The notes under the pieces: model-generated
The model's input: the letters and a program-made list of their open reading frames with translations, nothing else
What the model was told of the DNA's origin: nothing
Databases searched by the model: none
From: Anaerolineaceae bacterium oral taxon 439
GTDB lineage: Bacteria; Chloroflexota; Anaerolineae; Anaerolineales; Anaerolineaceae
Assembly (NCBI GenBank): GCA_001717545.1
Contig: CP017039.1
Location: 1,674,001 to 1,738,000 of the forward strand
Length of the DNA stretch: 64,000 bases
Direction of reading: 5' to 3'
In this document: piece after piece, positions 52,390 through 59,050 of the stretch
Position numbering within the stretch: the stretch's first letter is position 1
Layout of the letters: every line of letters starts with the position of its first letter
Position numbers and translations under genes: made by a program

Positions 52390-53036
52390 AATCCATCCTT
52401 CTTCTCTAAATATGAGAGCGCCAACCACGCTGTGGAAACGCCGAAGATCAGCCCCGTCAAAACGCGCAGCTCCCAGGTCGACTCGCGCAGCCGCTCCTGC
52501 GCCGTCCAGAACGCCGGAAGAAACTGACTCCCTCCGTCAATCGCCATCGGCGCGCATCCGCAAAAAATCCAGATCCAAAACGGAATCGGACGGATCCGCC
52601 GCCGAAAGATCAGGAAGCCCGCGGTAAAAATCGCCATTCCGCCGATAATCGCCAAATCCCGCTGGCAGAGCGCCGCTTTATACCCGAAACGATCGTCCCC
52701 ATAAAATTCCCCCGCCGCGCGGTAGATCGGTTCGCCGCTTTCGAGAACACGCTCATAATTCATGCCGACCGACGCTCCCGCCAGCGCTAACGGATAGACG
52801 CGCTGCGCGCCGAAGAGAAAAAACGACCGATATCCTTTTTCATGACAGATCGGACGATAAAGCCAATAACCGACCCGCGCCGCGCTATGGAACCCGTTCT
52901 TCGCCAGAATCGGCGGGACGAACGCGCCGAACCAGAGAACGATCAATCCGCCCAGCAGCAGCCATAAGAAAATCCGCCGTTTCCGGCGCGGTAAGATGTC
53001 ACCGCGCCCTGCGCCGTCCAGGATCGAACCGCTCAA
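52380..53036 (-). CDS. DUF2085 membrane protein
   Basis: 218 residues, 4-5 membrane helices. Family motifs RPICHEKGYRSFFLFG and ALCQRDLAIIGGM are intact, and the C-terminus has the usual PMAIDGGSQ with a final helix. Function unknown. Coupled by ATGA to the L,D-transpeptidase gene upstream and by a 10-bp overlap to pgeF downstream, so in this genome it is embedded in a cell-wall operon. Paralogue of the protein at 16329-17177. Confidence 0.82.
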   Translation of the reverse strand: MSGSILDGAGRGDILPRRKRRIFLWLLLGGLIVLWFGAFVPPILAKNGFHSAARVGYWLYRPICHEKGYRSFFLFGAQRVYPLALAGASVGMNYERVLESGEPIYRAAGEFYGDDRFGYKAALCQRDLAIIGGMAIFTAGFLIFRRRIRPIPFWIWIFCGCAPMAIDGGSQFLPAFWTAQERLRESTWELRVLTGLIFGVSTAWLALSYLEKKDGLCQ

Positions 53037-54127
53037 CTGACCACTTCAATTAACGTCCCGACCGGACCGGAAACCGTCAGGTCGCCGGGATCGTATCCTA
53101 CGACCGGATTCGTCCAGCGCCAAACCCATTTCGCCACTTCCGGTTTAACGTTGACGCAGCCATGCGAACGCGGCGTCCCATAAGCGTTATGCCAGAAAAC
53201 GCCATGGATCGCCGCGCCGCCGGTCGCGAAGAGCGTATTCCAGGGAACGCCGGGCGTGTCCCAGCCGCTCCCGGTCAGCGAACCGGCCATATGCAGCGAG
53301 ATCGATTTTCGCCAGGGATGATGTTTCCCGACCGGCGTCGAATAATTATCGGTAACGACGCCGTCGTTGGTATATAACGTTCCCGACGAGACGCGGCTGA
53401 AATACACTTCCTGCTCATTTTCATAGGCGGTCATCGTCTGATAACTGACGTTGACCAGGATCCGTTTATTCTCGACTTCAGGCGAAATCGGCGCAACTTC
53501 CTCCGGCGTGATCCGCCGGAACGCGCGCGCGTCGGCGTAAATAATATCTCCGAACGAACCGATTTTCTCGTTCGCGCGGTACAGCGTCGTCGTCCCATCG
53601 GAAGACTGGCGAATTTCGTCGATCCAGAAAACCTGCTGATAATAGAGCCGCGGATTATGGTCCTGGATCTCCTGGTACCAGGCCGATATCGGTTCCGCGC
53701 CATAGATAATTCCCACGTATGGAACCGTGACCTCGGCCCAGAAGCCAGGCCCCGTCGACGAAGGCGGAAGTTCAGTCTCCGGCTCATTCAATTCGATCTT
53801 AACCAGCTGGACCCCCGGCGCGAACGCGTACCCATACGGCGTTTCATACCAGGTCGACGTATACGTTCCGGCGACATCTTCGCCGACGACCTCGCGATAA
53901 ACCGGGAACAGCGTATCTTCGTAAACGATCTTATTAATCTCGGCGGTCGCGCTCGGGCGAACCCGAAAATTCAGGATCCCCGACTGACAATTTCGCCCCA
54001 GGAATTCCGCGTCGGGAAAGCTGTCAAATTGATCCTGCGCATACGTCGCGGAAGCGGTCTTCGGCAGTAAGAGAAGCCCGCCCGCCATCAGCGTCGTTTT
54101 TAAAAAATCTCTCCGCGATAATTTCAT
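53033..54127 (-). CDS. Tat-exported L,D-transpeptidase (YkuD domain)
   Basis: 364 residues. The N-terminus MKLSRRDFLKTTLMAGGLLL is a twin-arginine (Tat) signal, so it is exported folded. The C-terminal YkuD domain has the catalytic signature IHGVFWHN ... SHGCVNVKPEVAKW (catalytic Cys near residue 328). It would form 3-3 cross-links or anchor proteins in peptidoglycan. The middle (about 40-230) is beta-rich. It starts 3 bp after smpB and overlaps the DUF2085 gene by ATGA. Confidence 0.92.
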   Translation of the reverse strand: MKLSRRDFLKTTLMAGGLLLLPKTASATYAQDQFDSFPDAEFLGRNCQSGILNFRVRPSATAEINKIVYEDTLFPVYREVVGEDVAGTYTSTWYETPYGYAFAPGVQLVKIELNEPETELPPSSTGPGFWAEVTVPYVGIIYGAEPISAWYQEIQDHNPRLYYQQVFWIDEIRQSSDGTTTLYRANEKIGSFGDIIYADARAFRRITPEEVAPISPEVENKRILVNVSYQTMTAYENEQEVYFSRVSSGTLYTNDGVVTDNYSTPVGKHHPWRKSISLHMAGSLTGSGWDTPGVPWNTLFATGGAAIHGVFWHNAYGTPRSHGCVNVKPEVAKWVWRWTNPVVGYDPGDLTVSGPVGTLIEVVS

Positions 54128-54130
54128 CCG

Positions 54131-54580
54131 TTATTCTTTTCCCCTGCGCGACGATTCGCGCTCAAAATCGCGTTTCGCAATCTCCTGACGTTTATCATAA
54201 TTCTTCTTCCCGCGCGCGACGCCGATTTCTATTTTCGCGTACCCGCGCGAAAAATAGATCCGAAGCGGGACGATTGTCAGCCCTTTCATCCGGACCTGAT
54301 CCCAGAGCTCGCGAATCTCCTTTTTATTCAGGAGCAGCCTCCGCTCGCGCAGCGGTTGATGATTGAACCGGCTGGCGGGATCGTACGGCGAAACGTGGCA
54401 ATTGATCAGCCAAGCCTCGCGCCCGTTTTTAATCTGAACGTAGGCTTCGCTGATGCTGACCTGTCCGGCGCGGATCGATTTAATTTCCGTCCCCTGAAGC
54501 GCCAACCCGGCTTCGTACGTTTCCAGAATAAAGTATTCGAACCGCGCTTTCCGGTTCGTCGCGACAGTTTTCTCACCCAT
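54131..54580 (-). CDS. smpB: SsrA-binding protein SmpB
   Basis: 149 residues. SmpB brings tmRNA to stalled ribosomes. Signatures: ATNRKARFEYFILETYEAGL at the N-terminus, LQGTEIKSIRAG, SISEAYVQIKNGREAWLINCH, and the C-terminal basic tail IEIGVARGKKNYDKRQ. The tmRNA gene is at 13143-13538. A TAAAAT lies 7 nt before the ATG with no Shine-Dalgarno site, which suggests a leaderless message. First gene of a seven-gene operon. Confidence 0.96.
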   Translation of the reverse strand: MGEKTVATNRKARFEYFILETYEAGLALQGTEIKSIRAGQVSISEAYVQIKNGREAWLINCHVSPYDPASRFNHQPLRERRLLLNKKEIRELWDQVRMKGLTIVPLRIYFSRGYAKIEIGVARGKKNYDKRQEIAKRDFERESSRRGKE

Positions 54581-54587
54581 GCACTCT

Positions 54588-54593
54588 ATTTTA
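54588..54593 (-). promoter_or_regulatory. -10 box of a leaderless promoter for smpB
   Basis: TAAAAT on the minus strand with 7 nt to the ATG at 54580; weak -35. Confidence 0.45.
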
Positions 54594-54725
54594 GCACAAC
54601 GCCGCCGCAGCGTCGGGCGCCGCGTGCGGCCCTGTTTCCGCCCGGTTCACACTTCCACTGAATGCGCCGAGGACCTCGCGCCGAAGGCTGAGGGAGGCTG
54701 AAAACGGCGGGGCGTCGCTTAATAA

Positions 54726-54757
54726 CGGAATCCCGCCCAAACTGCGGCGGGATTCCG
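54726..54757 (-). terminator. Hairpin terminator after the peroxiredoxin gene
   Basis: A perfect 12-bp stem, CGGAATCCCGCC with GGCGGGATTCCG, 8-nt loop, 17 bp after the stop. The following TTATTAA is a weak U-tract. Confidence 0.65.
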
Positions 54758-54774
54758 AACGGCTGCGTTCGAGC

Positions 54775-55494
54775 TCAGGCCTTCCTGAAGAGTTCTTTTT
54801 CGATCGCGGCCTGATCCAGCTTCTTCATACAGAAGAACCAATCGTAGCAATGCGTTTCGCCGCTTTGATCTCCCATGCGCTCCTTCGCAACGCCGCAGGA
54901 ACCCGCGGGCGGAACGATCACGTCGTCGCCCGGGCGCCAATCCGCCGGCAGCGCGACGTCGAACGCATCCGCCGTCTGCAAGCCGACGACGACGCGGTAC
55001 AATTCGTCGAAATTCCGGCCAAGGCTCAGCGGGTAGTAAATAATCGTTCGGATAACGCCCTTCGGATCGATAACGAAGACGGCGCGAACCGCTCGCGTGC
55101 TGCTTTCGCCCGGCTGGATCATCCCGTATTTCGTCGCAACTTCCATCGTGATATCTTCGATAAGCGGGAACCTGACTTCAACGTTCTTCATTCCCTTATA
55201 TTCAATTTTTTCGTTAATTGTACGCAGCCAGGCGATATGGCTGTACAGGCCGTCGACCGACAGGCCGACCAGCTTCGTATTAACTTTCGCGAATTTCTCT
55301 TCGAGCGACGCGAAGGTCATGAATTCCGACGTGCAGACCGGAGTAAAGTCAGCCGGATGGCTGAACAGGATAACCCAGCTGCCGCTGAAGTCAGCAGGGA
55401 AATTGATATCGCCCTGCGTCGTAACGGCGTGGAAGGAGGGAGCTTTATCGCCAATACGCGGCATCATCACAACTTGATTTTCAACAGATTCCAT
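54775..55494 (-). CDS. Peroxiredoxin, Prx6/AhpC-TSA type
   Basis: 239 residues. Thiol peroxidase that destroys hydrogen and organic peroxides. The peroxidatic Cys is in HPADFTPVCTSEF near residue 53; the catalytic Arg lies in RAVFVIDPKGVIR. The long C-terminal domain (VVGLQTADAFDVALPADWRP) marks the Prx6/archaeal-type class, with extra cysteines near the end (GSCGVAKERM, HCYDWFFC) that could resolve the sulfenic acid. GGAGAAG precedes the ATG. The promoter carries a near-perfect PerR box, so peroxide induction is likely. Confidence 0.94.
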   Translation of the reverse strand: MESVENQVVMMPRIGDKAPSFHAVTTQGDINFPADFSGSWVILFSHPADFTPVCTSEFMTFASLEEKFAKVNTKLVGLSVDGLYSHIAWLRTINEKIEYKGMKNVEVRFPLIEDITMEVATKYGMIQPGESSTRAVRAVFVIDPKGVIRTIIYYPLSLGRNFDELYRVVVGLQTADAFDVALPADWRPGDDVIVPPAGSCGVAKERMGDQSGETHCYDWFFCMKKLDQAAIEKELFRKA

Positions 55495-55584
55495 GATTCT
55501 TCTCCATAACTTATGTGCTTATAAAATTTCTTTCGACCCGTCAGGATTACTGACTGCGATCGACACGATAGAATAACTTCTAAC

Positions 55585-55620
55585 TTGTAATGATTATAAC
55601 CTGGCTGGCAGGAATGTCAA
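55585..55620 (-). promoter_or_regulatory. Peroxiredoxin promoter with overlapping PerR box
   Basis: On the minus strand: TTGACA (55615-55620), 16-bp spacer, TATAAT (55593-55598). Across the -10, TTATAATCATTACAA (55585-55599) matches the Bacillus PerR consensus TTATAATNATTATAA at 14 of 15 positions, counting the free middle base. A bound repressor would block the -10. Confidence 0.75.
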
Positions 55621-55688
55621 CTGGAACCGCAGAACTGATGACAGCCGATTAAACACAAAAAAAAGCGCAAACGCGCGACCAAAAACCC

Positions 55689-55717
55689 TTGACAATATAG
55701 AATTAAAGTTCTATAAT
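55689..55717 (+). promoter_or_regulatory. Consensus promoter with LexA-like operator for the PolB cassette
   Basis: TTGACA (55689-55694), 17-bp spacer, TATAAT (55712-55717): every position is consensus. TATAGAA (55696-55702) and TTCTATA (55709-55715) form a perfect 7-bp inverted repeat that fills the spacer and enters the -10. Its core GAATTAAAGTTC (55700-55711) differs by one base from GAAC-N4-GTTC, the Gram-positive-type LexA box. The ATG at 55725 is 7 nt behind the -10, so the message should be leaderless. Confidence 0.75.
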
Positions 55718-55724
55718 TTGAAAT

Positions 55725-56321
55725 ATGAAACCGCTCGCCGCTATCCAACCGCAGCTTCCGCTTCCGTCCGACCGGCAATCAGGATTATACACCATTTCCG
55801 GCCCGCATGCGGCCGGGACGCCGCTGCTGCAGCTGGCCGCGCATCTCGCGCTGAACCGGACCGTCCGAATCCTCGACTGCGGAAATCGCGGCGACATGTA
55901 CCGGATCGCGAAAACGCTGCGCGGCCTGACGCCGGATCCGGCCGCGGTGATGAGCCGCGTCCTCCTGTCGCGCGCGTTTACCTGTTATCAGGCGGAAGCG
56001 CTGCTCAGGAACAGCCGCGACCTGGCGCGGACGCCAATCCTGGTCCTGGATCTTCTCGCGACGTTTTTTGACGAAAGTGTCGGCACGTCTGAGATCGGCC
56101 GCCTGTTCCGCGATACGCAGGATCACCTGAAAACGATCGCGGCGCAAAATTTCGTTATCGTCAGCGTCAGCCCGCCCGGCGAAGCCACGGCGGAACGCGC
56201 CGCCCTCTGGAACGGGCTGACGCGGCTGTCAACAGGATTTATCCAACTGGATGAGCGGAGCGAAGCGCGGGACGGCGAACGGGTCCGGGAACCGCCCGCG
56301 GACCAGCTACCGTTATTCTAA
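55725..56321 (+). CDS. Degenerate RecA/RadA-like protein with C-terminal beta-clamp motif
   Basis: 198 residues. The start (LYTISGPHAAGTPLLQLAAH, residues 21-40) looks like a RecA-type P-loop strand and helix, but the Walker A Lys and Ser/Thr are gone (GPHAAGTP, residues 26-33). A Walker-B-like strand TPILVLDLLATFFDE is near residues 103-117, then NFVIVSVSPPGEATAERAAL as in RadA-like folds. The last five residues are QLPLF, which fits the bacterial sliding-clamp-binding pentapeptide QL[S/D]LF-like consensus; PQLPLP occurs near the N-terminus too. Probably a non-ATPase accessory factor linking the polymerase to the clamp, comparable in logic to ImuA. First gene of the cassette, under the LexA-like promoter. 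Confidence 0.75.
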   Translation: MKPLAAIQPQLPLPSDRQSGLYTISGPHAAGTPLLQLAAHLALNRTVRILDCGNRGDMYRIAKTLRGLTPDPAAVMSRVLLSRAFTCYQAEALLRNSRDLARTPILVLDLLATFFDESVGTSEIGRLFRDTQDHLKTIAAQNFVIVSVSPPGEATAERAALWNGLTRLSTGFIQLDERSEARDGERVREPPADQLPLF

Positions 56322-56359
56322 ATAAAAAGACAACTTCTGGACACTGAGGAGGAAAGAAA

Positions 56360-56704
56360 ATGGGAAGAACGATCCGATCCGCGTCACAAACCTGGTATGA
56401 AGAAGAGAAAGCGTTAGCGCGTTTTGCACGCGCGCTGCGGCGCGAAGATCAGCGCTGTTTAAGCGAATTGCTGGATCTTTCCAGGCTGCATATCGCCGAA
56501 GCCTCTTACGCCGCCAACCTGTATCCGATGGATATCTTTCTGATCAGTATGCTGATCGAAACGTATAAGAAACTGGTCCGATCGGAAGCGAAGGTTTCGG
56601 AACTCTGCGCAAGGCTCGGAATCGAAGCGCCGCAGGAACGCGAACTCCCGATTTCGACCGATATTCAATCCCTGATCGCCTCGCTCGGAGACGCGGAGGA
56701 CTGA
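56360..56704 (+). CDS. Small helical protein of the PolB cassette
   Basis: 114 residues, predicted mostly alpha-helical (SQTWYEEEKALARFARALRR, LSELLDLSRLHIAEASYAAN, MDIFLISMLIETYKKLVRSE). Not recognised as a named family. GGAGG (56349-56353) precedes the ATG at 56360. It lies 38 bp after the RadA-like gene and 5 bp before the polymerase gene, so it is cotranscribed and likely a subunit of the same complex. Confidence 0.75.
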   Translation: MGRTIRSASQTWYEEEKALARFARALRREDQRCLSELLDLSRLHIAEASYAANLYPMDIFLISMLIETYKKLVRSEAKVSELCARLGIEAPQERELPISTDIQSLIASLGDAED

Positions 56705-56709
56705 CCGGA

Positions 56710-58947
56710 ATGAACGAGACCTCCCGGGGCTGGCTTCTGGATCTTTATGAAGATGAAAACGACGGCGTCCGCCTCTGGTTCATCCTTGAAGACGGAACGC
56801 GCCGAATGTTCCGGCAGCCGTTTCAAGTCGCGTTTTACCTCGCCGGCGCGACGGACCGGCTCCATCAATGCTGCCTTGAGCTGCGAAACGCGCCGGGCGT
56901 ACTGAAACTCAGCCGCGCCGTCAAGCAGGACGTTTTCAAACCGGATCCGATCTGCGCTTTAGAAATATGGACCGATAATCCGACGCGGCAGGCGGCGCTC
57001 TTCCGCCGGCTCAAAAAACGCTACGCCGAGCTGACGTTCTACAACACCGATCTCCCTGTCCAGATTCATCACGCCGCCCGATACGGAACGTTCCCGCTGG
57101 CGTACTGCGAGCTGCGTTATGAAAAGGAAAGCCGGACGCTGGAAACGATCCGTATCCTGAATTCGCGCTGGGACGTCGCGCCGGTCCTGCCGCCCCTACG
57201 CGTCATGACGATCGAACCCGACCGTAACCCGGCGCAGGAAGCGCCGCGCTTTCTTCGGATCGAAACGGCCGGAACCCGTCCGCAGCGCGTCAGGCTCGCC
57301 GAGCGGAAAAAAATTATTCCAGCGCTGAATCAGGCCATCGCCGCGCAGGATCCCGACCTGATCCTGACGCAAAATGGCGACGACTGGCTGTTTCCCTTCC
57401 TGCTCGACGTAGAAAACGAGCGTGCGGACGCCGCGCCGGCGGAAAAGCTCGTGATCAGCCGCGATCCCGAACGCGGGGTCCAGAAAAAAAAAGAAACCAG
57501 CTATTTCTCCTATGGGCAGGTTATTTACCGCAGCTGTGAAGCGCATCTTTTTGGACGCTGCCATATCGATACGCAAAACACACTTCTCTGGAAAGATTAC
57601 GGGCTGGACGGGACGATCGAAACCGCCCGCGTAACCGTGCTCCCGATCGAACAGGCCGCCCGCGCTTCGTCGGGTTCCGGAATCTCCGCGATGCAGATGC
57701 TGACCGCGCTCGAACGCGGGATCCTTGTCCCGGAGCAGAAGCAGCAGGTCGAAACGATTAAAACCGGCCCCGAGCTCATCCGTTCCGACCGCGGCGGGCT
57801 CATCTATCAGCCGGTCACCGGCTTTCATACCAACGTCGCGCAGCTCGATTTCACCTCGATGTACCCCGCGATTATTATCAACAGCAATATCTCGCCGGAG
57901 ATTCCGCTCCCGGACGGACTGGAAGCGGCGTCGCCGGAACTGGGCGTCGTCCCTGCGACGCTGAAACCGCTGTATGAAAAACGCGTTGAACTGAAACATA
58001 AGCTCCTGACGATCCCCGATAAACACGGAGCGCTCTGGAAAAGTTACGCCGCCCGGGCTTCCGCGCTGAAATGGCTGCTGGTCGTCTGCTTTGGGTTTCT
58101 CGGCTATAAAAACGCGCGGTTCGGACGGATCGAAGCGCACGAAGCGGTAACGGCCGGCGGGCGCGAGGTCCTGATGCGCGCGAAGCAGGTCTGCGAATCG
58201 ATGGGTTTCCGCGTGCTGCATATGTACGTAGACGCGCTTTGGATCGCGAAGCCCGGCTGCCGAACGGTCGCGGATTTCGACGACGTCCTCGCCGAAATCT
58301 CCCGCCAGACGCGGTTGCTGATCTCGTTGGACGGGATTTATCGATGGGTCGCGTTCCTGCCGTCGCGCGCGAACGACCGCGTTCCCGTTCCGAATCGATA
58401 TTTTGGCTGTTTTCAGGACGGGAGCCTGAAAATCCGCGGGCTGGAACTCCGCCGGCATGACAGCCCGCCCTGGGTCGCCGGCGTCCAGAAACAGATCCTG
58501 AACGTTCTCGCCTCCGCCTGGGACGTTCGGCAGATTTCCGACCTGCTCCCGAAAGCTTTCCGGATTTTCGTCGACGCGCTGAATTGCCTGAACGAAGGGA
58601 ACGTCGCGATCGAGGAATTGATCCTGACGATTCGGATCAGCCGCGAGCCCGAAGCGTATAAATCGCCGACCGCCGCCGTCCGCGCCGCGATGCAGCTTCA
58701 GGAACGAACCGGGAAACGCACGGCGCCGGGGCAAAAGGTGCGGTTCCTGTTCGTTGAAAGCGAATCCGGCGTTTATAACTGGGATCAGCCGATCGAGCAA
58801 TATCCGCCCGAACCGATCGACCGTCCGAAATACCGCGAGCTGCTAGCCCGCGCGGTCGGCTCGGTTCTTTGGCCATTCGGCATTAAAGCGAAAGATCTCA
58901 GCGACTACGCAAATAATTCATTGCAGCTGCGCTTCGAGGGTGTGTAA
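56710..58947 (+). CDS. PolB2-like family-B DNA polymerase with altered catalytic motifs
   Basis: 745 residues. Palm motif A is intact (LDFTSMYPAIII, Asp380). Motif B reads ALKWLLVVCFGFLG: Lys454 is kept, but the usual N-S is V-V. Motif C reads YVDALW (506-511) in place of YGDTDS: Asp508 is kept, the second Asp is Leu510. In the exonuclease half, the DxE of ExoI is RIE (FLRIETAG), and ExoII (TQNGDDWLFPF) lacks the second acidic position, so proofreading is unlikely. This combination matches the description of PolB2 (Dpo2-like) polymerases, archaeal members of which are damage-inducible; whether it still polymerises must be tested. The C-terminal ~300 residues are thumb-like and well conserved in character (VRFLFVESESGVYNWDQPIE). 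Confidence 0.85.
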   Translation: MNETSRGWLLDLYEDENDGVRLWFILEDGTRRMFRQPFQVAFYLAGATDRLHQCCLELRNAPGVLKLSRAVKQDVFKPDPICALEIWTDNPTRQAALFRRLKKRYAELTFYNTDLPVQIHHAARYGTFPLAYCELRYEKESRTLETIRILNSRWDVAPVLPPLRVMTIEPDRNPAQEAPRFLRIETAGTRPQRVRLAERKKIIPALNQAIAAQDPDLILTQNGDDWLFPFLLDVENERADAAPAEKLVISRDPERGVQKKKETSYFSYGQVIYRSCEAHLFGRCHIDTQNTLLWKDYGLDGTIETARVTVLPIEQAARASSGSGISAMQMLTALERGILVPEQKQQVETIKTGPELIRSDRGGLIYQPVTGFHTNVAQLDFTSMYPAIIINSNISPEIPLPDGLEAASPELGVVPATLKPLYEKRVELKHKLLTIPDKHGALWKSYAARASALKWLLVVCFGFLGYKNARFGRIEAHEAVTAGGREVLMRAKQVCESMGFRVLHMYVDALWIAKPGCRTVADFDDVLAEISRQTRLLISLDGIYRWVAFLPSRANDRVPVPNRYFGCFQDGSLKIRGLELRRHDSPPWVAGVQKQILNVLASAWDVRQISDLLPKAFRIFVDALNCLNEGNVAIEELILTIRISREPEAYKSPTAAVRAAMQLQERTGKRTAPGQKVRFLFVESESGVYNWDQPIEQYPPEPIDRPKYRELLARAVGSVLWPFGIKAKDLSDYANNSLQLRFEGV

Positions 58948-58983
58948 ACTTCGCGGCAGCAGCGCTTACCCGCATACCTACAT

Positions 58984-59022
58984 TAAAGAAAAACCGTGTC
59001 TTCTACAGACTGGAAGACACGG
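58984..59022 (-). terminator. Rho-independent terminator for the LysM gene
   Basis: CCGTGTCTTC (58994-59003) and GAAGACACGG (59013-59022) pair perfectly. On the minus strand the stem is followed by TTTTTCTTT. On the plus strand, behind the polymerase gene, the T-run is poor but the hairpin may still act. Confidence 0.85.
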
Positions 59023-59050
59023 CCTTGTCGTTTCGGGTCCCGGCGAAAGC

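Noticed and set aside
57196-58800. 534-residue minus-strand frame opposite the polymerase
   Set aside because: Long antisense frame produced by G+C-rich codon bias; no motifs, no ribosome-binding site.
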